From Rhodothermaceae bacterium (lineage in GTDB: Bacteria > Bacteroidota > Rhodothermia > Rhodothermales > Bin80): a stretch of DNA of 64,000 nucleotides. Positions 20,262-28,909 of this stretch are shown here, in pieces. The notes under the pieces were generated by a model that saw nothing but the letters and a program-made list of their open reading frames with translations, was not told the DNA's origin and ran no database searches. Position 1 is the stretch's first letter, and every line of letters begins with the position of its first letter. The DNA is taken from positions 124,001-188,000 of the forward strand of contig VXSC01000011.1 of the NCBI GenBank assembly GCA_009838195.1, given 5' to 3'. Position numbers and translations under genes: made by a program.

Positions 20262-21440
20262 CTCCGCCTTATCCTCCTGACCTGTCTGGGCATACGCCTG
20301 GAACAAGGCCGCACATATTGCCACTAAGGAACGTCCCTCTTCCATTTCTGCGTACTCCTTCGCCGCTTCCAATGGTATGATTGATTCCTCATATAATCCT
20401 CTGCGCTCCGCCGCAAGGACATCTATCTCCGCCATGATGCCCGCTTCGTCTTCGTCTGAAAGTTCGTCCCGTCGTTCACGCATATCATCGTCCATGGCAT
20501 TAATTTGCTGCTGAATCGCGTTTGCCTTGTTGATATAAGCAGCCCCCAGGTTATAGTACGCGTCTACATATCCTTCATCCAGCAAGGTCGCCTCACGAAG
20601 CTCCTCAATAGCTTCATCAAAACGTTCTGCCTGAAGTAAGAGGGATCCATAGTTGTATCGATAGATCGAATTTTCTGGATTATTGGCAACGGCGTTGCCA
20701 TAGGTTTCCAGTGCACGATCATCCTGTCCTGTTTCTGAGTATGCATTCAACAGATAATTTTGCAACTCAGCGTTGTTGGGAAAGTGACCACTGGCCTCTT
20801 CCAGAAGAGGTACGGCCTCCGCAGCACGGTCACTTGTGAGGTAGATCCGCGCCAAGAAACTGTATAATTCGGGATCCGCACCACCTTTTTCAAGTGCCAG
20901 CTTCAGTGGTTCAATCGCTGCATCACTATCACCAGCTCCAAGTAGAGCGTAGGCCCAGTTTACATAGGATCCTGACGAATCTGGAAAGACGATCGCGGTC
21001 GCCTGAAAATGCCTTGCAGAATTCTGAAAGTGTTCCGCCTGCAGGGCATCATCACCTGCCACAGACTGAGCATTGTTGAATTCCGTGATCCCCGCGTTGA
21101 ATGTTTGCATATAAAAGATCTGCAATCGGCCGATCACACCGTCAGCTTCACCGGAATCAAGCTCAAGAACTTTTCGATACGCCTCGGTCATTGCTTCTAT
21201 ATGCCCCAGGTACTCATCCATAGAGCTTTGCGAGGCTTGTGCATCGTGAACTCGAGCCAGTAAATCCCAAGTTCTATGATCATCCGGCTTGTCCGCCAAT
21301 AGCTCTTGCGCCAAACTCATAGCCTCCTCGATTTCTCCCCGCTCAAGAGCCCGATTTGCTCTGCGAAGTTGTGCCTGACTTTGAGGAACTACCGCCAGAG
21401 CGGCAAAAATCAATGCGAAGATGAAAGAAAATCGTTTCAT
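20235..21440 (-). CDS. Secreted or periplasmic TPR protein
   Basis: 401 residues from ATG 21440, chosen because it begins a clean signal peptide (MKRFSFIFALIFAALAVV, cleaved after SQAQ). About eight helical TPR units follow, for example RALERGEIEEAMSLAQELL and YNLGAAYINKANAIQQQINA. The C-terminal part includes a charged coiled segment (DDDMRERRDELSDEDE). It should be a protein-binding scaffold in the periplasm; the partner is unknown. A strong hairpin lies about 120 bp upstream. The 3' end overlaps the GT4 gene. Confidence 0.8.
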   Translation of the reverse strand: MKRFSFIFALIFAALAVVPQSQAQLRRANRALERGEIEEAMSLAQELLADKPDDHRTWDLLARVHDAQASQSSMDEYLGHIEAMTEAYRKVLELDSGEADGVIGRLQIFYMQTFNAGITEFNNAQSVAGDDALQAEHFQNSARHFQATAIVFPDSSGSYVNWAYALLGAGDSDAAIEPLKLALEKGGADPELYSFLARIYLTSDRAAEAVPLLEEASGHFPNNAELQNYLLNAYSETGQDDRALETYGNAVANNPENSIYRYNYGSLLLQAERFDEAIEELREATLLDEGYVDAYYNLGAAYINKANAIQQQINAMDDDMRERRDELSDEDEAGIMAEIDVLAAERRGLYEESIIPLEAAKEYAEMEEGRSLVAICAALFQAYAQTGQEDKAELVGECAGM

Positions 21441-21557
21441 GGTACCACACTTTTGTTGTTCGTTGCTGTCCAGATTCAGGGAGATGTAAAACATAGAAGC
21501 CCTTTGAATAGTGGCCACACACCTCAATACGTAAATATACAGAAGTTTCCCCTCAGC

Positions 21558-21591
21558 GTTCCGCGGGAACCCCACCCATTGGGGATCCCGC
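21558..21591 (-). promoter_or_regulatory. Mutually exclusive hairpins upstream of the TPR gene
   Basis: GCGGGAACCCC (21563-21573) pairs with GGGGATCCCGC (21581-21591), an 11-bp stem with one A:A mismatch and a 7-nt loop. The same left arm can instead fold as GTTCC-GCG-GGAAC (21558-21570). The two folds cannot coexist. No T-run follows on either strand. Confidence 0.4.
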
Positions 21592-21871
21592 CTGTGTGAT
21601 TAAACATTACGAATGCCAGCGGAGCTCCGTCGTCTACTCCCAATTGAAAATGACGGGATCTCCATGGTTCAATATGAACTCGCGAGCATTGTCAAGGGCC
21701 TGAATCTGAGGTTCTCTCGAAATCTCTATAATCTGACACAAAACCTGTCGCACACACTAAGCTCCCCGTGTGAAAAGGTGCACGCTCCGAGTAAATTCTG
21801 GGAATAGGGTCTTCGCTGAAACTGCACTTGCGCCCCTCATGGGCCGAACGGCAAATCAAATCTATTAAGTT

Positions 21872-21887
21872 GTATGATATGTGATAT
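21872..21887 (+). promoter_or_regulatory. Candidate GntR-family operator upstream of PL17
   Basis: GTATGATATGTGATAT, 47 bp upstream of ATG 21935. It matches 12 of 16 positions with the copy at 46200-46185, and 9 of 16 with the copy at 35781-35766. Proposed target of the FadR-type regulator encoded at 28069. Confidence 0.45.
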
Positions 21888-21934
21888 ATTTCAAGTATAT
21901 TTCCTGCGGATTGCAAACCAAAAATGATTTCTTA

Positions 21935-24133
21935 ATGCAACGTTTCCTGTTATTTGTTTTTCTTGTATGCACTGCACCCGTTACCGCTTGGGGACAGCAT
22001 GCAGGTATCTTCATTTCGCAAGAGGAAGCGCTCGCAATTCGAGAAGCACAAGGACACTACCCCCTGCTTGATGAGGCAATCACTCTGGCAAAAGAGACAA
22101 TGGAAACTGCATTCGCAATTCCTATGGAAGTCCCCAACCCCGGAGAAGCTGGAGGATACGAGCATGAACGGCACAAGCAAAACTACCGTGAAATGCGCTA
22201 CGCCGGTCTGCTCTACAGTATTACGGGTGAGGACAAATACGCAGCTTTTGTCCGCGACATGCTGGAAATGTATGCCATTTTATATCCAACACTTGGCCCA
22301 CATCCGCTGGCACATCACCAGAAGCCCGGGAAACTTTTCCATCAAACTCTCAACGAGGAAGTGTGGCTTGTACACACCAGCATTGCTTACGATTGCGTGT
22401 ACGACTGGCTCTCGGAAGAAGAGCGGACCCGGTTCGAAAGCAACATCTTTCGACCCATGGCGGATTGGTTTCTTGTCCGTAACAAAGCGGAGTTTGACCG
22501 AATTCATAATCATGGCACCTGGGCCGTGGCTGCGGTCGGTATGATTGCATATGTATTGGGAGATCTGTCATTGGTTGAGAAATCTCTGCACGGCTCAGAT
22601 CTGGATGGGAAGGGAGGCTTTCTCGCGCAACTTGACCTCTTGTTCTCACCGGATGGGTACTACATGGAAGGACCTTACTATATCCGATATGCGCTCATGC
22701 CCTTCTTCTACTTTGCGGAAGCGGTGGAGCGCATGCAACCCGAAGTGGGCATCTACGAATACCGTGATCAGATCCTCAAAAAAGCATACTATTCAGCGGT
22801 TCAGACGTCTTTCCCCGATGGGGTTTTCCCACCGATTAATGACGCTTCGTTAACCATGGATGTAGCAGCACCAGAGGTCATTCTGGCTAACTCTCTGGCC
22901 TATGACCGCTATGGAATGGATGAAGATCTTCTGGGAGTAGCCAAAGTTCAGGGACGGGTTTCCTTGAATGGGTCCGGATTAGCGCTTGCCCGCGATTTTG
23001 AATCCAGTGAATCGGATCCACTGATTGCCTGGCCTTCGGTCGAATTCAGCGATGGAAGTGATGGCCTCTCCGGTGGACTTGGAATTCTCCGAATGGGCCA
23101 GGATACAGATCAGTCTATGCTCCTCATGAAATACGGTGTGCATGGGGGAGGACATGGACACTTTGATAAATTGCACTTCATCTTTTTCGATCAGGATCGA
23201 CAGGTTATTCGAGACTACGGCTTCGGAAGATGGATCAATGTAGAACCGAAGTTTGGCGGACGTTACCTGCCGGAAAACAACTCCTATGCCATGCAGACCG
23301 TTGCACACAATACGGTGGTCGTTGATGGCGTGTCGCAAAATATGGGTGATGAAGACGCTGCTGAATCAATGTCCGCCAAACGACATTTTTTTGAATCAGA
23401 GAATCCGCCCGCAATTGCGATGAGCGCACATGCTGACACCTACTACGACGGCGTAGACATGCAGCGCACCATGCTTCTTGTCAATGATGAAACACTTCCA
23501 TATCCGGTTGTTGTAGACCTGTTTCGCTTGCGTAGTGATGTAGTGCACCAATACGATTACCCGCTGCATTATTCTGGCCAATACATCACCTCAAACCTGC
23601 AATTGGAAACCAATACGGATGCGTTGGAACCCCTGGGAGATGATCACGGATACCAGCATATCTGGCAAACCGCACATGCCCAACGAGATTCAACCATTCA
23701 GTATACCTGGCTCGACGGTAACCGGTACTACTCATTGATCTCTTCGGCATGGCCCGGAACCGAAGTTTATCTTGGACGCACGGGAGCAAACGATCCGAAT
23801 TTTAATCTACAGTCGCATCCTCTTTTAATCCTGCGCCGACAGGCTGACACGCATTTGTTTGCCTCCGTCATTGAACCCCATGGCTACTTTAATGAAGCTC
23901 GAGAGCGCTCTGTACAAGCCAGGCCCCGGATCACGGGTGTGGAGGTGGTGGGCCATTCAGACGTAGCCAGTGTGATCCGTATCAATGGTCAGGACGGCCT
24001 GCATTGGCAAATAATCGTTTCAAACCTTTCCGAGGAAATCACCGAACAGCAGGAGGTTGTATTCGGTGATCAATCTTTCCAGTGGACCGGGAGATACCAT
24101 GTCGACTTCCAGAACAACCAAGAAGCGAATTAA
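21935..24133 (+). CDS. PL17 oligoalginate lyase
   Basis: 732 residues from ATG 21935, chosen for the signal peptide (MQRFLLFVFLVCTAPVTAWG). An (alpha/alpha) toroid N-domain and a heparinase II/III-like beta-sandwich follow. Active-site residues of the PL17 family (Alg17c from Saccharophagus: Asn201, His202, Tyr258) are recognisable as Asn192-His193 in HNHGTW and Tyr248 in MEGPYYIRYA, with the later His in GVHGGGHGHFDKLHF (403-415). PL17 enzymes release unsaturated uronate monomer (which becomes DEH) from oligoalginate. There is no T9SS tail, so a periplasmic location is likely. It is the first gene of the rightward arm of the locus. Confidence 0.88.
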   Translation: MQRFLLFVFLVCTAPVTAWGQHAGIFISQEEALAIREAQGHYPLLDEAITLAKETMETAFAIPMEVPNPGEAGGYEHERHKQNYREMRYAGLLYSITGEDKYAAFVRDMLEMYAILYPTLGPHPLAHHQKPGKLFHQTLNEEVWLVHTSIAYDCVYDWLSEEERTRFESNIFRPMADWFLVRNKAEFDRIHNHGTWAVAAVGMIAYVLGDLSLVEKSLHGSDLDGKGGFLAQLDLLFSPDGYYMEGPYYIRYALMPFFYFAEAVERMQPEVGIYEYRDQILKKAYYSAVQTSFPDGVFPPINDASLTMDVAAPEVILANSLAYDRYGMDEDLLGVAKVQGRVSLNGSGLALARDFESSESDPLIAWPSVEFSDGSDGLSGGLGILRMGQDTDQSMLLMKYGVHGGGHGHFDKLHFIFFDQDRQVIRDYGFGRWINVEPKFGGRYLPENNSYAMQTVAHNTVVVDGVSQNMGDEDAAESMSAKRHFFESENPPAIAMSAHADTYYDGVDMQRTMLLVNDETLPYPVVVDLFRLRSDVVHQYDYPLHYSGQYITSNLQLETNTDALEPLGDDHGYQHIWQTAHAQRDSTIQYTWLDGNRYYSLISSAWPGTEVYLGRTGANDPNFNLQSHPLLILRRQADTHLFASVIEPHGYFNEARERSVQARPRITGVEVVGHSDVASVIRINGQDGLHWQIIVSNLSEEITEQQEVVFGDQSFQWTGRYHVDFQNNQEAN

Positions 24134-24220
24134 CATGCAGCCACCCGTTTCTCAGAGCCACACCCCAATTACTCTCTAACCATTTTTCACTACAACGTAC
24201 TATCATAAATCAAATACAGC

Positions 24221-24979
24221 ATGACTCTTGATCTGAACAAAAAAGTAGCACTGGTCACCGGTGGCGGCAGAGACATCGGAAGATGGATCGTCTACAATTT
24301 GGCCAAAGCGGGTGCTTCTGTCATTGTTAATTATCACTCCAGTAAAGAAGCGGCGGAGGAAACGGTTGCAGAAGTGACCGGGTTCGGTGGCCAGGCCATT
24401 GCGATTCAAGCCGACATTACGCAAGGTGCGGAAGTGAACCGGCTGCTTGCTGAAGGCACTGAAGCTTTTGGTGGAACCCTGGACATCCTGGTCAACAATG
24501 CCGGAGGCCTCCTGGCTCGCAAGAAGCTTGACGAGATGGACGAATCCTTCTGGGATGCCGTTATGGCCGTAAATCTCAAATCTGTTTTTCTGGTTTCTCA
24601 GGCGGCATTGGCCTACATGAAGCCCGGAGGCACAATCATAAACCTGTCCTCCCTCGCGGCGCGTGATGGTGGCGGAGGTGGATCCATTGCCTATGCGACA
24701 GCAAAGGGAGGTGTTCTAACGATGACCCGCGGAATGGCGAAAGAATTGTCCGCGCGTAAAATCCGTGTAAACTGCGTCTCACCAGGCCTGATTAATACAA
24801 CTTTTCACGACACCTTCACATCTGATGAGGTTCGGAAAATGGTTGCCGGCAAGACAGCGTCAGGTCGTGAGGGGGAGTCACAGGATGTAGCGAATGTGGT
24901 CACCTTTCTGGCATCGGACGCTTCGGAGTATGTGAATGGTGAATCCATCGAGATAAACGGCGGCCTGTACTTCATTTGA
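24221..24979 (+). CDS. SDR, probable DEH reductase
   Basis: 252 residues, classical SDR: cofactor loop TGGGRDIG near residue 14, NNAGG near 91, Ser in INLSSLAA, and Tyr/Lys in YATAKGG. The C-terminus is GESIEINGGLYFI. In alginate loci such an SDR reduces 4-deoxy-L-erythro-5-hexoseulose uronate (DEH) to 2-keto-3-deoxygluconate. That role is inferred here from its position between PL17 and a TRAP transporter. It is cytoplasmic with no signal peptide. The second SDR in the window (6234) is clearly different in sequence. Confidence 0.82.
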   Translation: MTLDLNKKVALVTGGGRDIGRWIVYNLAKAGASVIVNYHSSKEAAEETVAEVTGFGGQAIAIQADITQGAEVNRLLAEGTEAFGGTLDILVNNAGGLLARKKLDEMDESFWDAVMAVNLKSVFLVSQAALAYMKPGGTIINLSSLAARDGGGGGSIAYATAKGGVLTMTRGMAKELSARKIRVNCVSPGLINTTFHDTFTSDEVRKMVAGKTASGREGESQDVANVVTFLASDASEYVNGESIEINGGLYFI

Positions 24980-25081
24980 ACCTTGACACGGAATCGATTG
25001 CTGTAATGAATGAACTTGTCCTGTTTGTCGTCTTGAGAACCAACCGGATTGACATGGACCGCTGGATTCAATAACTGCGGA

Positions 25082-26083
25082 ATGAGACTGACTGGTAAGT
25101 ACCTGCTGTTTTCCTTGCTACTTGTCCCACTACTTCTAAGTAGCGGGGGCTGTAACTCTTCTGAGGACAGCATTGAACTCCGGCTGGCCCATGTACTGGA
25201 TTCCACGCACCCTGTACACCTTGGAATGGCGTTTATGGGAGATCGTCTGGAGGAACTCTCCGGCGGTACGATAAGCGTAAAGATCTATCCCAGTAGCCAG
25301 TTGGGGAATGAGCGAGAGTCCGTCGAACTCCTCCAACTCGGTACCCTGGATATGGCGAAGACCTCTTCCAGTGTGATTGAGAATTTTGTGCCTGCCATGG
25401 GAGTCTACAGTCTGCCCTATCTCTTTGAAGATCAGGACCACCTCTGGGAAACCCTCCTGGGGGATGTAGGACAGGACATCCTTCTGCAGGGTGAACCGTA
25501 CCGAATCCGCGGGCTGTGCTATTACGACGCCGGATTCCGAAGCTTTTACATCCACGATAAAAGAGTGGAGACACCGGATGACCTTGAAGGATTGAAAATT
25601 CGTGTGATGCGAAGCAATCTTTCTATCCAAACGATCAACCTGCTCGGCGCAAACGCCACGCCAATGGCTTATGGAGAGCTCTACACTGCATTGCAACAGG
25701 GTGTCGTGGACGGTGCAGAAAACAATCCTCCAAATTTCTACGGCTCTAAACACTTTGAGCAGGCCCGTTATTACACTCTGGATGAACATTCGGCTCCTCC
25801 AGATGTCCTGCTGATTGGCACGCATACTTGGAATAAACTGTCTCCTTTGCAGAGGCAATGGTTAACACAAGCCGTGGAAGAATCCGTAACCTTCCAGCGT
25901 GATTTATGGGAAGAAGCCAGTCAGGAGGCTCTGCGGGCCGTAGCAGAAGACGGGGTTACGGTCATTCGGCCGGAAAAGCGTCCCTTCCAAGAGGCAGTAT
26001 CACCGCTCTATGAATCTCTTGAGGGTACTGAGCTTGGGCTGTGGGCCAGTCGAATCCGGTCACCTAATCCCAACCTTCCGTGA
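25082..26083 (+). CDS. TRAP substrate-binding lipoprotein (DctP family)
   Basis: 333 residues from ATG 25082, chosen to start the lipoprotein signal (MRLTGKYLLFSLLLVPLLL, Cys in SSGGC). DctP features are LRLAHVLDSTHPVHLGM, GGTISVKIYPSSQLG, the carboxylate-binding Arg in LEGLKIRVMRS, and ALQQGVVDGAENNPPN. Together these fit binding proteins for sugar acids and uronates. In this locus the natural candidate ligand is DEH or another alginate-derived monomer, by inference. It heads a P-Q-M set reading rightward, with 3 bp to the Q gene. Confidence 0.87.
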   Translation: MRLTGKYLLFSLLLVPLLLSSGGCNSSEDSIELRLAHVLDSTHPVHLGMAFMGDRLEELSGGTISVKIYPSSQLGNERESVELLQLGTLDMAKTSSSVIENFVPAMGVYSLPYLFEDQDHLWETLLGDVGQDILLQGEPYRIRGLCYYDAGFRSFYIHDKRVETPDDLEGLKIRVMRSNLSIQTINLLGANATPMAYGELYTALQQGVVDGAENNPPNFYGSKHFEQARYYTLDEHSAPPDVLLIGTHTWNKLSPLQRQWLTQAVEESVTFQRDLWEEASQEALRAVAEDGVTVIRPEKRPFQEAVSPLYESLEGTELGLWASRIRSPNPNLP

Positions 26084-26086
26084 CCG

Positions 26087-26596
26087 TTGACGACGCGTAT
26101 TCTGGACAAAGCTCTTGCAGGACTATTGGTCACCTTGATGTCGATTATGGTCGTCACCGTGTCCTGGCAGGTCATTACGCGTTTTTTGCTCAACAACCCC
26201 AGTTCCTATACAGAAGAACTCGCCACTTACCTGCTCATCTGGATTAGCTTGCTCGGTGCTGCGTATGCCCTGCGTGTGCGCGCACATTTGGGTATTGACG
26301 TGCTTGTACGAAGACTGAAAGCTTCCCGGCAACAATCGGTTCATGTCTTTGCCCACCTTGTCATTATCCTCTTTTCCATGGTCGCACTGGTTTTCGGGGG
26401 AAGCTGGCTCGTATATGTGACTTTGGACCTGAATCAGCTTTCTGCAGCCTTCCAAGTCCCGATTGGATACGTGTACCTGGTACTTCCGCTCAGTGGACTT
26501 TTGATGACCTACTACAGTGTCATTGCTCTTCGAGAAAATCCTGGTCAACAGGAGGACTCCACCCTCACGGCTGACCGCATTCCAAATACCTCCTGA
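26087..26596 (+). CDS. TRAP transporter small membrane subunit (DctQ)
   Basis: 169 residues from TTG 26087, three bases after the P-gene stop. Four membrane helices; the conserved YTEELATYLLIWISLLGAAY and RAHLGIDVLVRRL are typical of DctQ. It is the compact type, unlike the larger Q at 3151. It joins the P and M subunits in the inner membrane. Confidence 0.87.
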   Translation: MTTRILDKALAGLLVTLMSIMVVTVSWQVITRFLLNNPSSYTEELATYLLIWISLLGAAYALRVRAHLGIDVLVRRLKASRQQSVHVFAHLVIILFSMVALVFGGSWLVYVTLDLNQLSAAFQVPIGYVYLVLPLSGLLMTYYSVIALRENPGQQEDSTLTADRIPNTS

Positions 26597-26610
26597 ACTG
26601 GATCTGATAG

Positions 26611-27903
26611 ATGGGTGTTGCCGTATTTGTACTTGTCGTGAGCTTCTTGATTCTGCTGCTGCTGGATGTGCCAGTGGCTTATTGCCTTGGCATGGCGACC
26701 CTGCTGACCATGGTGGTAGCAGTGGATTTGGTGCCTGCGGTCAGCACAACAGCACAGCGCATTGCCACAGGCCTGGACAGTTTTACGCTACTGGCCATCC
26801 CCTTTTTCATTCTGGCAGGCAATCTGATGGGGCGGGGTGGAATTGCACGCCGTCTCATTGCACTTGCTCGTGCTTTGATCGGGGCTTTCCCCGGAGGCCT
26901 CGCACTTGTAAATATCATTGCGTGTATGCTGTTTGGTTCAATTTCAGGTTCCGGGATCGCCGCGGCAGCTGCAATTGGATCTGTCATGCATCCCAAGATG
27001 GTTGACGGCGGCTACGCACCTGGTTTCAGCACTGCTGTTAATGTGTCCTCTGCTACAACTGGATTGCTCATCCCTCCAAGCAATGTCCTGATCGTGTATT
27101 CGCTTGCCAGTGGCACCGTATCGGTCGCCGCACTCTTCATCGCTGGGTACCTGCCTGGAATTCTCATTGGCGGGTTCCTAATGGCCGTAACCGCGTTCGT
27201 CGCACACAAGAAAGGGTATGGCAGGGGCGAACGCGTGGCACTTCGGGAAGTGTTCATGCACTTCGTGCACGCCCTGCCCAGCCTCACCCTAGTCGTGGTC
27301 GTAATTGGGGGAATCATCGCAGGAATCTTTACCGCGACGGAAGCTGCTGCGATTGCCGTCCTCTATGCCCTTGCACTCGTACTGCTCTATCGTGAGGTGC
27401 AACTACGCGACCTCTATGATGTGTTGCTCAACAGTGTGACCACGACTGCCGTAGTGATGCTCCTTATTGGCACTTCTCTAGCACTCTCCTGGGTCCTTTC
27501 TTTTGAGGGGATTCCGCAGGGAATCGCCGAATCCCTTTTAGCAATTAGTGATAACAAGATTGTCGTGCTATTGCTCATCAATGTGTTGTTGTTGATGGTG
27601 GGTACCTTCATGGATATGACCCCGGCGATTCTGATCTTTACTCCCATTTTCCTGCCGGTGGTCGTAGGCTTCGGAATTGACCCACTCCACTTCGGGATCC
27701 TGATGGTGGCGAATCTTTGCATCGGCCTCTGCACTCCACCTGTGGGGACGGTTCTCTTTGCCGGTGCGGGTATTTCCAAGGTGAGTGTCCAGGCAATCAT
27801 TCGGCCTCTCGCTCCACTGTATATTGCGATGCTGGTCGCGCTAATCCTGATCACCTTCGTTCCGCAGATAACGCTGCTTGTTCCCCGATTATTTGGCTTT
27901 TAA
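26611..27903 (+). CDS. TRAP transporter large permease (DctM)
   Basis: 430 residues, about 12 helices. DctM motifs are LDSFTLLAIPFFILAGNLM near 55, FGSISGSGIAAAAAIGSVM near 110, IPPSNVLIVYSL, IAGIFTATEAAAIAVLYA near 235 and NLCIGLCTPPVGTVLFAGA near 370. It forms the ion-driven channel for the ligand bound by the 25082 lipoprotein. It is separated by 165 bp from the regulator gene that follows on the same strand. Confidence 0.9.
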   Translation: MGVAVFVLVVSFLILLLLDVPVAYCLGMATLLTMVVAVDLVPAVSTTAQRIATGLDSFTLLAIPFFILAGNLMGRGGIARRLIALARALIGAFPGGLALVNIIACMLFGSISGSGIAAAAAIGSVMHPKMVDGGYAPGFSTAVNVSSATTGLLIPPSNVLIVYSLASGTVSVAALFIAGYLPGILIGGFLMAVTAFVAHKKGYGRGERVALREVFMHFVHALPSLTLVVVVIGGIIAGIFTATEAAAIAVLYALALVLLYREVQLRDLYDVLLNSVTTTAVVMLLIGTSLALSWVLSFEGIPQGIAESLLAISDNKIVVLLLINVLLLMVGTFMDMTPAILIFTPIFLPVVVGFGIDPLHFGILMVANLCIGLCTPPVGTVLFAGAGISKVSVQAIIRPLAPLYIAMLVALILITFVPQITLLVPRLFGF

Positions 27904-28068
27904 TCTGAACTCGGTAATGAAACAGTTCTATCCTGTCCTTGCACCTTGTCACTTGACGACTCGTGATATCATTCCCTTTTCGCCAGAGAATGCACCCTCA
28001 CAATTGCTTTGTCGTGCACTCTTTCTCCTCAAACAGCGTAGAATAGTGCTTTTTGACCCTGATTTGTT

Positions 28069-28818
28069 ATGACCCAAAAATTCACACCCGTAGGGAAACC
28101 ACAGTTACTCAGTCATTCGGTGGTTGAAGCCATCGAGAACTCCATCCGCAAAAACGATCTGCGGCCTGGAATGCGACTTGCATCCGAATTAGACCTGTGT
28201 TCTCAATTTGGAGTAAGCCGAACCGTGCTACGGGAGGCACTGCGCATGCTTTCTGGACGCGGCCTGATTCGTATCGAAAAAGGGCGCGGTATCTTCGTCT
28301 CCGAGCTCTCTGCTGAGACGGTGAGTACTCCACTGCAAATGTATCTCCAGCAGCACAGTGGAGACCTGAAGTATATTGATCTCATTAAGGCCCGGCAACT
28401 GATTGAACCGCCAATCGCTGCCGAAGCGGCACTTTATCATACCCCCGATGATGCGAGGCAACTCAAGGAGGACTTTGACGCAATGAGTTCATGGACCGGA
28501 GGAAATGAAGAACTCGCCAATTTGGATCTTGCATTCCACCAACATATCGCAATCGCATCCGGCAATAGTGTCGTACCACTTTTGATCGCACCCATCCACG
28601 CACTCATGCCACAAGTCAAATCATCGGTCCATAAAGCGGTGGAAGATGCAAAATACTCGGCTATTGAATGGCATCGGCGTATCTTAGATGCCATTCTGGA
28701 GCGAGACCCGGAAGCTGCACGTGTTAACATGGAATATCACCTAGTCGAATCAGGAAAACATATCTCCCGGATGTTAGCCGCCCAGACCTCATCCGAAATC
28801 CTGGAGAATGCTGCCTGA
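28069..28818 (+). CDS. GntR-family regulator, FadR subfamily (FCD domain)
   Basis: 249 residues. The winged helix spans about 14-75, with LASELDLCSQFGVSRTVLRE for the recognition region and LIRIEKGRGIFVSE for the wing. An all-helical FCD domain follows (about 95-235), with metal/ligand residues in LDLAFHQHIAIASGN and HRRILDAILERDPEAA. In alginate loci such regulators respond to an intermediate and control lyase and transport genes. The 16-bp motif at three promoters of this locus is a candidate operator. No convincing copy precedes this gene itself. Confidence 0.88.
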   Translation: MTQKFTPVGKPQLLSHSVVEAIENSIRKNDLRPGMRLASELDLCSQFGVSRTVLREALRMLSGRGLIRIEKGRGIFVSELSAETVSTPLQMYLQQHSGDLKYIDLIKARQLIEPPIAAEAALYHTPDDARQLKEDFDAMSSWTGGNEELANLDLAFHQHIAIASGNSVVPLLIAPIHALMPQVKSSVHKAVEDAKYSAIEWHRRILDAILERDPEAARVNMEYHLVESGKHISRMLAAQTSSEILENAA

Positions 28819-28887
28819 TTCGGGCCTCGCTGCAAGCTGTTGTCCTAATTTCGTCAACCGCCCCCGCTGATTGTTCTCTTATGTCGA

Positions 28888-28909
28888 GCCCGTATCAGGG
28901 GGCCTTTTT
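28888..28909 (+). terminator. Weak terminator after the regulator gene
   Basis: GCCC (28888-28891) can pair with GGGC (28900-28903) and is followed by five T (28905-28909). The stem is short, and it overlaps the end of the convergent PL6 fusion gene. Confidence 0.25.

Larger units (their letters stand above)
21441..21934. other. Divergent intergenic region between TPR gene and alginate locus
   Basis: 494 bp. On the TPR side there is a pair of mutually exclusive hairpins (21558-21591), and on the PL17 side an operator-like 16-mer (21872-21887) followed by AT-rich sequence. Open frames inside, such as 21613-21807, have no protein-like character. Confidence 0.6.

Noticed and set aside
21613-21807. 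64-residue frame upstream of PL17
   Set aside because: No recognisable features, and it lies in the regulatory gap.
24197-24210. GTACTATCATAAAT upstream of the DEH-reductase-like SDR as a fourth operator
   Set aside because: It needs a two-base gap to align with the three-site motif and lacks the dyad; could be a degenerate site but not supported.
27964-27971. TGATATCA palindrome upstream of the GntR gene as autoregulatory operator
   Set aside because: Only eight bases, and poor alignment with the proposed operator.
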